A stretch of 5,013 nucleotides of DNA from Deltaproteobacteria bacterium (GTDB taxonomy: Bacteria > Desulfobacterota > Binatia > Binatales > Binataceae). Position numbers and translations under genes: made by a program. The stretch's first letter is position 1. Every line of letters begins with the position of its first letter. The DNA is taken from NCBI GenBank assembly GCA_003161515.1, contig PMOH01000192.1, forward strand, positions 3,933-8,945, given 5' to 3'. The notes under the pieces are model-generated. The model had not been told where the DNA came from. It did no database searches and saw only the letters and a program-made list of their open reading frames with translations. Below, piece by piece: positions 1 to 5,013 of this stretch.

Positions 1-584
1 GCCAGCGTGCCGGCGCGGTCTTCGTCCATCTCGATTTGGATCATCTCGCGGTAGAACCCGGCGTGGGCGGCCTCGTCGCGGCTGACGAAGAAGAAAATTG
101 CCTCGAGCGTCACGTCGTCCTCGAGCTGCGCGCGATCCTTTTGCGCACGATATGCGAGATAGGTCGCCGATTCCTGCAGCGCGCCGTAGCAACTCATCTG
201 GCGTCGCGTCGCAAACGGCGCTTGCCACGAGCGCGAGAACACCGTTGTCTCCATAGCGTCGAATTGCGCTTGCGTGCGCAGCCCGGAACGAATCAGGTAC
301 TCGCGGAACACCAGCCCGTGGCGCGATTCCTCGTAGCTCCACGCGTTCTGAAACCATGCGAGTCCGAAGACGCCGCGCAACATTTCGTTGCCCACCGCAG
401 TGTAGTCCGGCAGCAACATCTCCTCGGCGCAATACGTCTCGACGCGAATCGCGCGCTGCTCGGTGTTGGCGTCGCGAGAGAGCTGGTCCCACGGCACATC
501 GTCGAACAGACTCCAGCGGCGCTTGCGCTCCGCAGTCTCAAAGAATTCCATGTATGCGCGGTAATACTTTTCTTTCGCAGTCAT
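1..584 (-). CDS. acyl-ACP desaturase-like diiron protein (partial, C-terminus beyond window edge)
   Basis: Soluble ferritin-fold desaturase family (FA_desaturase_2), whose members use a diiron centre, O2 and reduced ferredoxin to place a cis double bond in acyl chains carried on acyl carrier protein. The reading frame is open from the ATG at 584 to the window edge: 194 full codons, with the 3' end missing. All six expected metal ligands are visible: E55 (in AEEMLLPDY), E86 and H89 (in YEESRHG, matching the plant EENRHG motif), E138 (in LQESATYL), and E171 and H174 (in RDEAAH, matching plant DEKRH). Spacing between ligands fits the family. There is no signal or transit peptide, so the protein is probably cytoplasmic. 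An in-frame stop lies upstream in the spacer and no other ATG precedes 584; no strong Shine-Dalgarno is visible. Family assignment is firm; chain-length and double-bond position cannot be read from sequence. A related ferritin-like N-oxygenase is a less likely alternative. Confidence 0.88.
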   Translation of the reverse strand, partial: MTAKEKYYRAYMEFFETAERKRRWSLFDDVPWDQLSRDANTEQRAIRVETYCAEEMLLPDYTAVGNEMLRGVFGLAWFQNAWSYEESRHGLVFREYLIRSGLRTQAQFDAMETTVFSRSWQAPFATRRQMSCYGALQESATYLAYRAQKDRAQLEDDVTLEAIFFFVSRDEAAHAGFYREMIQIEMDEDRAGTL

Positions 585-691
585 CAGGCGTGCAGTCTTC
601 AGGCGGGAACTACAATGCAGAGCGTAACACGCCGGTGGATCGAGAGCCTAATTAAAAATGTTATTTATGCGACAAATCGAAAAAAAATCGC
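585..691 (-). promoter_or_regulatory. AT-rich spacer upstream of the desaturase gene, candidate promoter region
   Basis: This 107-base gap between the carboxypeptidase stop codon and the desaturase ATG holds no gene. By hand count, 651-720 is about 23% G+C, far below the rest of the window; the AT-rich block also covers the last codons of the carboxypeptidase gene. An eight-T run on the minus strand (687-680) begins four bases after that stop codon, but no GC-rich stem precedes it, so a terminator is not supported. A TTGTCG (675-670) followed by TAATTA (654-649) is a loose promoter-like pair, though its 15-base spacing is short. The low melting stability makes promoter activity plausible; the exact hexamers are inference. 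Confidence 0.35.
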
Positions 692-1963
692 TCAGAAAAT
701 ACTTAATAAACGTTTAGTTAACGAAGTTGTCTTCGAGACATCGGACGGCGCGAGCAGCGTGATCGTCGTGACCGGCTTGCCGCCCTCGGTCACGCTCGCG
801 GTTCCGATTTGTTGACCCGCTTTCAGTGGCGCTGCGATCGACGGCGGCAGATTGTAATCGACTTTGATCGCGTTGTGCGCGTTGTCACGTTTTACAAACA
901 CTCCTGCGTCGTCGCCCCACACCGGCTTGATACTGTTGATGTCGGCGTTGGTTACGGCGACGGACTGCGCGATTGGCGCGCCTTTCTTCGCGATCGGATG
1001 CATCTCGTAGTTCAGAAATCCTTGCGACAGCATCTCGGACGCTTCCTTGAAATTCGTCAGCTTGTGCTGAGTGCCGAGCACCACCGCGATCAGTCTCAGC
1101 CCGTTGCGTTTTGCAGTGGCGACCACGTTGAACCCGGCCTTGTCATAGAATCCGGTCTTGAGCCCGTCGCATCCGGGATACGTCCGCACCATGTGATTGG
1201 TGTTGCGCAGGACGAACGTTCCGGCGCGAAACCCTGCGGTGTCGATCGACGACCATCGAATCACGTCGGGGTATTTCAGCAGCTCGCGCGCAAGAATCGC
1301 CTGGTCATAAGCGCTCGCGACATCGGCCGACTCGCCCTTCGACGGCGGCAGGCCGTTCACCGAGTAGTAGTGCGAGTCCTTCATCCCGAGCGCGGCGGCC
1401 TTCTGGTTCATCATCACGACGAACGCCTCGGTCGAGCCCGCGATATATTCCGCCACCGCGACCGACGCGTCGTTGGCCGAATGCACGACCACCGCCTTCA
1501 TCATGTCGTCGAGCGAGAACGTCTCATTTTCTTTCAGATAGACCTGCGAACCGCCCATCTCGGCCGCCTTGGCCGAGGTAGTTACGTTGTCGGTCAGCTT
1601 GAGCGAGCCATCGTGAATTTTCTCGGCGACGATCAGCATCAGCATCATCTTGGCCAGCGACGCGGTCGGCCACGGCGCATGATCGTTGGACTCGAAGATG
1701 ACGGTGCCGGTGACGGGTTCCATCACGCACGCCTCGGAGTACGCACCCAACGCGCTGCTCGACGCGTTAGCGTTGGTCTCCTCATCAGGCGCCTCCGCCT
1801 TCGCTGCCGCATGATGACGCCGCGCCGCAATCGCAAAGCAGGGCGATATGATCGCCGCAATCGCGACAATCAAAGCGACAAATCCGAATTTTCGGCTGAT
1901 GACAGCAGTGGCGCGGGCCGCCGTGCCCGCGGCCGATTCGCCAGATGACGAGAAAACCTTCAT
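692..1963 (-). CDS. D-alanyl-D-alanine carboxypeptidase, serine peptidase S11 (PBP5/DacC type)
   Basis: Periplasmic low-molecular-mass penicillin-binding protein that removes the terminal D-Ala from peptidoglycan pentapeptides and so limits cross-linking. The 423-residue product, counted from the ATG at 1963, shows all three active-site motifs: S102-L-A-K105 (nucleophile and base), S162-A-N164 and K269-T-G271. The catalytic domain spans about 72-315; about 320-408 fits the beta-rich PBP5 C-terminal domain. A basic N-region and hydrophobic stretch at about 27-47 form a signal peptide, probably cut near the A-I-A-A at 44-47. The last dozen residues (SLTKRLLSIF) could be a short amphipathic membrane anchor. 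An in-frame ATG at 1984 would add seven residues, but a GGAGG at 1977-1973 lies 9 bases before the 1963 ATG and would be inside that extension, so 1963 is preferred. Length is close to E. coli PBP5. Which dac paralogue it matches cannot be decided. Confidence 0.95.
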   Translation of the reverse strand: MKVFSSSGESAAGTAARATAVISRKFGFVALIVAIAAIISPCFAIAARRHHAAAKAEAPDEETNANASSSALGAYSEACVMEPVTGTVIFESNDHAPWPTASLAKMMLMLIVAEKIHDGSLKLTDNVTTSAKAAEMGGSQVYLKENETFSLDDMMKAVVVHSANDASVAVAEYIAGSTEAFVVMMNQKAAALGMKDSHYYSVNGLPPSKGESADVASAYDQAILARELLKYPDVIRWSSIDTAGFRAGTFVLRNTNHMVRTYPGCDGLKTGFYDKAGFNVVATAKRNGLRLIAVVLGTQHKLTNFKEASEMLSQGFLNYEMHPIAKKGAPIAQSVAVTNADINSIKPVWGDDAGVFVKRDNAHNAIKVDYNLPPSIAAPLKAGQQIGTASVTEGGKPVTTITLLAPSDVSKTTSLTKRLLSIF

Positions 1964-1972
1964 CACGCACCA

Positions 1973-1977
1973 CCTCC
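1973..1977 (-). promoter_or_regulatory. Shine-Dalgarno site of the carboxypeptidase gene
   Basis: The minus strand reads GGAGG here, nine bases before the ATG at 1963-1961. It is the best ribosome binding site in the window and it decides the start, because the alternative ATG at 1984 lies upstream of it with no comparable site of its own. Confidence 0.75.
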
Positions 1978-1984
1978 ACAACAC

Positions 1985-2101
1985 ATCAGAACAACAGCAG
2001 GATACTAGCCAACAACTCGCGCGACGGCGAGCACTCGAGCACTTCGCCGATGGATTGTCAAAAAAACGTCGGAAGTCGAGAAGACGGTGGATCGCGCGAA
2101 G
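1985..2101 (-). promoter_or_regulatory. spacer with T-tract and TTGACA, possible promoter of the carboxypeptidase gene
   Basis: A 117-base gap between the VOC gene stop and the carboxypeptidase gene with no coding signal. The minus strand carries a run of seven T (2066-2060) that runs into an exact -35 consensus TTGACA (2061-2056). The base block 17 bases on (TCGAGT, 2038-2033) is a poor -10; TAGTAT further downstream is a better -10 match but sits too far from TTGACA. The T run is preceded by a weak 4-bp CGTC/GACG pairing, so it could instead be the end of a feeble terminator for the VOC gene. Both readings are inference. Confidence 0.3.
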
Positions 2102-2512
2102 CTACTTGTTGCTAGAGATGAAAGTGTCGTATCCGAGTCGTCCTTGGAAGAAGTCGAGCTTCACTCCATCAGGATCATGAAGTTCGAAATGCTTCATTCC
2201 TCCTGGGAAGGTCTCGGTCTCAGGAACACTGAAACCCGACCCCATGACTCTTGCTCGATAGTCCTCGATGTTCTGACATTCGAAAGCGAGATGGTCGGGA
2301 AGGCGCCGGGGTTTGTCCGCTTCTTCTCCGAGAGGCACAAAGAGTTCCAGAGTGAATCCGCTTTCCCCGAGTGAAACAAAAGCTTGCTTCATCGTCGGGT
2401 ACTCGTCCCGTCCGGCAAGCTCGAACCCAAGATTTCCGCAGTAGAACGAGACCGATCGTTCTAGATCGGTAACGGGAATCGCGATGTGCCAAATTTCTAT
2501 CGCATTGGACAC
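2102..2512 (-). CDS. VOC superfamily (glyoxalase/bleomycin-resistance fold) protein
   Basis: A 136-residue single-domain protein with the two beta-alpha-beta-beta-beta halves of the vicinal oxygen chelate fold. These are metal-dependent lyases, isomerases, dioxygenases or drug-binding proteins. The four usual metal positions can be read: H9 (IWHIAI), E56 (TLELF), H74 (DHLAFE) and D120 (KLDFFQ, where Glu is more common). The LERSVSFYCGNLGFEL segment at 17-32 and HDPDG at 112-116 are typical family signatures. Length is that of ordinary one-domain members. The start is GTG at 2512; AAAGGAG at 2532-2526 lies 13 bases upstream, a little far, but no better start exists in frame. Third-position G+C is about 56% by hand count against about 80% in the first 60 codons of the desaturase; nine of 13 Gly codons are GGA and none is GGC. 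Substrate unknown; lactoylglutathione lyase activity should not be assumed. Confidence 0.9.
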   Translation of the reverse strand: MSNAIEIWHIAIPVTDLERSVSFYCGNLGFELAGRDEYPTMKQAFVSLGESGFTLELFVPLGEEADKPRRLPDHLAFECQNIEDYRARVMGSGFSVPETETFPGGMKHFELHDPDGVKLDFFQGRLGYDTFISSNK

Positions 2513-2623
2513 GTCGTTGTGGATACTCCTTTCGTCGCCGCCGAGGCAAGATCCGAAAACCTCTAACCGACACTCGGGCCTCGTGCCGCCTTTGATGCGG
2601 GAAGATGAGAATGCGGCGGCCGG
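2513..2623 (-). promoter_or_regulatory. spacer between acetyltransferase and VOC genes, with Shine-Dalgarno AAAGGAG
   Basis: This 111-base gap holds no coding signal. The one recognisable element is AAAGGAG on the minus strand at 2532-2526, the likely ribosome binding site for the GTG start of the VOC gene, with a 13-base spacer that is longer than the usual 5 to 9. A six-base inverted repeat (2585-2590 with 2615-2620) has a 24-base loop and no T run, so I do not call it a terminator. No convincing promoter hexamers were found. Confidence 0.4.
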
Positions 2624-3694
2624 TCAGAAGCGGTCGGCGGTCCAGAACACGGATCGAGAATCCGCGAAAATCTCAAACGCGTGCGCCGACGCGGCCGCAG
2701 GAGCCATCGCGAATCGGCGCGCGAGTTTGTCGGGCGCGAGCACTCGCCACATGTAGTTGTTGTCCACATGATGCGCGACGGGACATCCTGCGTCGCCCAG
2801 CGCCTTTTCGAGTCGCGGGTCGTGCGCGGTGTGCGTGACTAGCACCGAAGGCTCGGCCGGCTTCGAACTGCTGTGCAGCAGACTGGCGCGCCGATGATCC
2901 CCGGTCGTCCGCACAGTGACTGGCAGGCCGGAGGCCGACTGGCCGAGGTACTTGAACGTCGCAAGCATCGCGTCAACCTCAACGCCGCCGGGAAGGTAGC
3001 CATATTCCATCACCATCGAAACGCCATGGAAGCGCGTGACCCGCGCATACGCTGCGATTCGCGAGCCGTCGCGGCACACGACGAAATATTCCTCGGAGCC
3101 TTCGCCGGGATGGAGCGGCTGATTGCCGGCAAATTTGAGATTCGCGCGCCAGGCCGAGTCGTCGCGGACCGCAGTCACATTGAAACGTCCACTGTACTTG
3201 CGATGCATCGCGGCAATCTCGCCAAGGTCGCGCTCAATTTCGAAACTGTCGATCACGAAATGATCAGCCACGTCGAGCGACGACGCCGCCGCGAGGATGC
3301 TGAATTTGCGCTCGACCTCGCGCCATCCGAACATGTTGTAGAACGTGAGCCGTTCCGCGAACAGCAGCGATACTTCGAAGCCCTCGCGCACCATCGTATC
3401 GACCGCGAGCCGCATCAGCGCCGACGCAACCCCCTTGTGCCGATACTCCTCGAGGGTGAAGACCGATCCGATGCCGCCCGTCGGCACAGCCTGCCTGTCA
3501 AGATTGATCGCGCGATCGAAGATCTGAACAGTCGAGACAAGTTGCCCACCATCACGCGCAACCAGGCACAACTCATCCCGAAACCGCGGATCGAGCCGAT
3601 TATACCGCTCGAAAAACGCGCGGTCCCCATACCAACGCGAGAGCAAGTCGAGAACTTCGTCCCGCTCATTATGATGCGCAGATCGGACTTCCAT
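2624..3694 (-). CDS. Eis-like GNAT family N-acetyltransferase
   Basis: A 356-residue enzyme expected to transfer an acetyl group from acetyl-CoA to an amine. Residues about 1-130 form the first GNAT domain, with strand TGGIGSVFTLEEYR (72-85) leading into the acetyl-CoA loop R85-H-K-G-V-A90 and then LLFAERLTFYNMFGW (110-124), the layout of the Eis family. Y119 sits where Eis has its catalytic acid Tyr. A second, degenerate GNAT-like region follows (about 150-285), then a short C-terminal part with NNYMWRVLAP (312-321). The chain ends in Phe (TADRF); in mycobacterial Eis the carboxylate of the final Phe is the general base. At 356 residues it is shorter than the roughly 400 of Eis, mostly in the C-terminal SCP2-like part. 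Upstream starts (GTG 3781, ATG 3769) are rejected because the domain begins right after M1 at 3694 and the extra codons fall in spacer sequence; 3694 has no clear Shine-Dalgarno. Substrate unknown; aminoglycoside acetylation is possible but unproven. Confidence 0.82.
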   Translation of the reverse strand: MEVRSAHHNERDEVLDLLSRWYGDRAFFERYNRLDPRFRDELCLVARDGGQLVSTVQIFDRAINLDRQAVPTGGIGSVFTLEEYRHKGVASALMRLAVDTMVREGFEVSLLFAERLTFYNMFGWREVERKFSILAAASSLDVADHFVIDSFEIERDLGEIAAMHRKYSGRFNVTAVRDDSAWRANLKFAGNQPLHPGEGSEEYFVVCRDGSRIAAYARVTRFHGVSMVMEYGYLPGGVEVDAMLATFKYLGQSASGLPVTVRTTGDHRRASLLHSSSKPAEPSVLVTHTAHDPRLEKALGDAGCPVAHHVDNNYMWRVLAPDKLARRFAMAPAAASAHAFEIFADSRSVFWTADRF

Positions 3695-3831
3695 AATTTG
3701 GGTTTGTAACTTAGTTCGACGGTCGCCGCTATAGGAACAGAATCTTAAATCGCGCGCGGCGCGCTCCATAGGGACCCTCACCTTCGATCCTCTCCCTTTC
3801 AGGGAGAGGGGAAGAGTCGGAGCAGCTGGTG
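3695..3831 (-). other. intergenic leader between gspC and the acetyltransferase gene
   Basis: A 137-base spacer. Reading on the minus strand from gspC it holds the 9-bp hairpin at 3809-3789, a GTGAGGGTCCCTATG segment that offers a false-looking start (ATG 3769 with GAGGG five bases before it), a GC palindrome (stem 3752-3756 with 3760-3764), and an AT-richer part (TTTAAGATTC, CCTATAG at about 3730-3750) that could include a -10 element for the acetyltransferase gene. No -35 partner stands out. If translation did start at 3769, the 25 added residues would look like no known domain. Confidence 0.35.
3789..3809. repeat. perfect 9-bp palindromic hairpin, REP-like or terminator of gspC
   Basis: The arms CCTCTCCCT (3789-3797) and AGGGAGAGG (3801-3809) are exact reverse complements around a three-base loop (TTC on plus, GAA on minus). 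It lies 22 bases after the gspC stop codon and before the acetyltransferase gene. Flanking CCCTCACC (3775-3782) plus CCTCTCCC resembles the CCCTCACCC...CCCTCTCCC palindromes dispersed in intergenic regions of many GC-rich Gram-negative genomes. No T run follows on either strand, so an intrinsic terminator is less well supported than a dispersed repeat that stabilises or separates transcripts. Confidence 0.6.
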
Positions 3832-4824
3832 CTATCGCAAATCGAGATGAACTGACGTGGGGGTGCCGCCGCGGTTGACTGTTAGATCGATCGCTGACGC
3901 TGTTTTCACTGCCGAGATCAGACCCATTGCCTGCATCGGGTTGGTGACAGGCTGTCCCTGGATCGAAGTCAGCAGATCGCCGTCCTGCAGGCCGAGTTGC
4001 TCGAAGACCGAGCCTGGCGCGACATTCGAAATCGAAAAGCCGTCGGTCTTGCCGTTGACGAAATGGGGCATCGCGCGCATCTGCGAGAAAAACTCCGCAG
4101 GATTTTCCATCGTCTGCTGAACTTCGGCGCGGCTTACCGCGTACTTTCCGGGACCCAGCTTCTGGATCTTGATTTTGTCGGCTTTGCTATCGTCGCTGTT
4201 ATCGTTGTCGTCGCTATTGTCGTCGTCGTTGCCGGCGGCGCCCGGACGGCTAAGCCTCTGCAACTTGCGCCGCATCGCCGCCGGAAGACCTCTCAGCATC
4301 GGCCCGCGGAACGAGCCCGGAACACCCGGCACACCCAACTGCGACGACGGCACTTCAGGCATATCGGACGACGGAATCTCGATCGCGACGCGATGGCCGC
4401 TGCGGTCGATAATCGCGCGATTGGTCTCGACGCTCACCAGCTTGCCCGCGTCAGGAATGTCCTCGCCAACCTGGTACAGCGATTCGTTGCCGGCCGGATC
4501 TTCGATTATCGCGTACGGCTTCGACCTGCTCGCCATCGACGTACCGATCAGCTTGATGTGCAGGTCCTCTTCAACCACCGGCGCCGGCGCGCTGTCCTGC
4601 GGGGTCTCGTTGAAGATGTCGCGCTTGACGATCAAGTCGTAGTAGCCGCGCGTGCGCATCCCGTTGGCCGCATTGTGCCTTCCAATCGATACCGGCGCGT
4701 CGGATTCATTTGAAATATTGCGCTCGACGATATCGCGCACACACATCGCCGATACGATCGCCAGCAGCGCGATCAAAACAAAGTTCAGAATCGTGACGTG
4801 AATTTGTGAGAACCTGAGTTGCAT
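3832..4824 (-). CDS. gspC: type II secretion system protein GspC (PulC family) with PDZ domain
   Basis: Inner-membrane protein that links the outer-membrane secretin GspD to the cytoplasmic-membrane platform and helps select substrates for type II secretion. The 330-residue product has a short cytoplasmic N-terminus, one membrane segment (about 9-29), a periplasmic homology region (about 61-151: YDLIVKRDIFN, then LHIKLIGT, YAIIED and YQVGEDI) that in the family binds the secretin N0 domain, a Pro/Gly-rich and basic linker, an Asp/Asn/Ser run (199-213), and a C-terminal PDZ domain (about 228-330; APGSVFEQLGLQDGDLLTSI at 269-288). PDZ rather than coiled coil marks the PulC/EpsC type. The ATG at 4824 directly follows the TAG of the upstream gene; GAGG lies 11 bases before it. 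No gspD or other gsp gene follows; the next gene is an acetyltransferase. Stop codon is TAG. Confidence 0.92.
   Translation of the reverse strand: MQLRFSQIHVTILNFVLIALLAIVSAMCVRDIVERNISNESDAPVSIGRHNAANGMRTRGYYDLIVKRDIFNETPQDSAPAPVVEEDLHIKLIGTSMASRSKPYAIIEDPAGNESLYQVGEDIPDAGKLVSVETNRAIIDRSGHRVAIEIPSSDMPEVPSSQLGVPGVPGSFRGPMLRGLPAAMRRKLQRLSRPGAAGNDDDNSDDNDNSDDSKADKIKIQKLGPGKYAVSRAEVQQTMENPAEFFSQMRAMPHFVNGKTDGFSISNVAPGSVFEQLGLQDGDLLTSIQGQPVTNPMQAMGLISAVKTASAIDLTVNRGGTPTSVHLDLR
4186..4230 (-). repeat. Asp/Asn/Ser-rich codon tract in the GspC linker
   Basis: Fifteen consecutive codons encode N199 to S213 of GspC, all Asp, Asn or Ser, built from repeated GAC/GAT, AAC/AAT and AGC triplets. On the plus strand this is visible as a run of TCG, TTG, GTC-type triplets. 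It lies between the homology region and the PDZ domain and right after a basic stretch (MRRKLQRLSR, 184-193). The mixed codon use argues against pure triplet slippage, but length variation between strains would not be surprising. Confidence 0.7.
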
Positions 4825-5013
4825 CTACAGGATCGCCTCAGCCCCGTACGCGCATCCTTTGACTAGACGGTTCACGTCGTAGTTCCATTCACCCTTCCAG
4901 CGGCTGATCACAAAGCTCGCCTGGCTATGCCCGCTGCGCACCAGGTCCATCAGGCGAAGCAGGTAGATGCTCTCATCCTGACCGCTTTTGTTCAACACCC
5001 GCTGCCGTTCGAG
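4825..5013 (-). CDS. C-terminal end of a probable glutamate-cysteine ligase (partial)
   Basis: Only this minus-strand frame is open from the right edge to the TAG at 4827-4825; the other two hit stops within the first 13 codons. The 62 visible residues include DESIYLLRLMDLVRSGHSQA (13-32), then SRWKGEWNYD and a terminal CAYGAEAIL. A pattern of 'YL..L.....SG.S.A......W.GEW..D' followed by an aromatic near the end is what I know from the tails of plant/proteobacterial-type glutamate-cysteine ligases (GCS2 family), which make gamma-glutamylcysteine, the first step to glutathione. The active site lies outside the window, so this is recognition of a tail only. The frame is the same as gspC, which starts on the very next base. 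Another carboxylate-amine ligase of the same fold is the main alternative. Confidence 0.55.
   Translation of the reverse strand, partial: LERQRVLNKSGQDESIYLLRLMDLVRSGHSQASFVISRWKGEWNYDVNRLVKGCAYGAEAIL

Noticed and set aside
680..716. Possible intrinsic terminator after the carboxypeptidase gene (T8 run at 687-680 plus palindrome 707-716)
   Set aside because: The palindrome is AT-rich, has no loop and lies inside the coding sequence, 20 bases from the T run; no GC stem directly precedes the T run.
36..815. Long plus-strand open frame (259 codons) over the desaturase gene and spacer
   Set aside because: It is antisense to a minus-strand frame with six correctly placed diiron ligands, its translation is Arg/His/Ala-rich with no recognisable domain, and it continues through the spacer and into the carboxypeptidase gene.
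809..1948. Plus-strand open frame of 379 codons opposite the carboxypeptidase gene
   Set aside because: The minus strand encodes SxxK, SxN and KTG motifs in order. The plus-strand translation is an Arg/His-rich shadow typical of GC-rich antisense frames.
1961..1984. Lipoprotein signal on the carboxypeptidase (Cys in the signal region)
   Set aside because: The only nearby Cys (residue 42) follows Ser-Pro, which does not fit a lipobox; an ordinary signal peptidase I site is more likely.
2220..2573. Second minus-strand frame over the VOC gene (117 codons)
   Set aside because: It overlaps the VOC frame with its conserved His/Glu/His/Asp positions, and its own translation is Arg/Ser-rich without any family signature.
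2585..2620. GCCGCC/GGCGGC inverted repeat after the acetyltransferase stop
   Set aside because: Six base pairs with a 24-base loop and no T tract; expected by chance in GC-rich DNA.
2873..3709. Plus-strand open frame of 278 codons opposite the acetyltransferase gene
   Set aside because: No domain in its translation; the minus-strand frame shows a clear GNAT acetyl-CoA loop and Eis-like layout.
3997..4713. Plus-strand open frame of 238 codons opposite gspC, with a Val/Ile-rich stretch that mimics a membrane segment
   Set aside because: The hydrophobic run is only the antisense reading of the Asp/Asn/Ser codon tract in GspC; no start signal or homology seen.

Overview
The window carries six protein-coding genes, all on the minus strand and read from right to left. 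The first and last are cut by the window edges. Base composition is GC-rich (near 60% by eye), with strong G/C preference at third codon positions in most genes. A GspC-type secretion protein and a periplasmic penicillin-binding protein point to a Gram-negative (diderm) bacterium. The mix of GspC with a PDZ domain, an Eis-like acetyltransferase and a soluble acyl-ACP desaturase would fit a deltaproteobacterial or Binatota-like soil lineage. That placement is inference from gene flavour, not proof.

In order of transcription: (1) 5013-4825 is the last 62 codons of a protein whose tail resembles plant/proteobacterial-type glutamate-cysteine ligases. (2) 4824-3832 is gspC, the inner-membrane clamp protein of a type II secretion system. 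Its ATG directly abuts the TAG of gene 1, in the same frame. (3) 3831-3695 is a spacer with a perfect 9-bp hairpin that looks like a dispersed palindromic repeat. (4) 3694-2624 is an Eis-like GNAT N-acetyltransferase. (5) 2512-2102 is a small VOC/glyoxalase-fold protein with unusual codon use. (6) 1963-692 is a D-alanyl-D-alanine carboxypeptidase (serine peptidase S11, PBP5/DacC type), exported and with all three active-site motifs. (7) 584-1 is the N-terminal two thirds of a diiron acyl-ACP desaturase, with all six metal ligands visible. Its C-terminus lies beyond the left edge.

The genes do not form one obvious pathway. Genes 1 and 2 are physically coupled. The others are separated by spacers of about 107 to 140 bases, long enough for separate promoters. 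Cell-envelope themes recur (secretion, peptidoglycan trimming, fatty-acid desaturation), but a functional unit cannot be claimed. No tRNA, rRNA, CRISPR array, insertion sequence or phage gene was seen. I found no clear undescribed system. The points worth a second look are the in-frame TAG/ATG junction, the isolated gspC with its Asp/Asn-rich linker, the compact Eis-like enzyme ending in Phe, and the compositionally deviant VOC gene.
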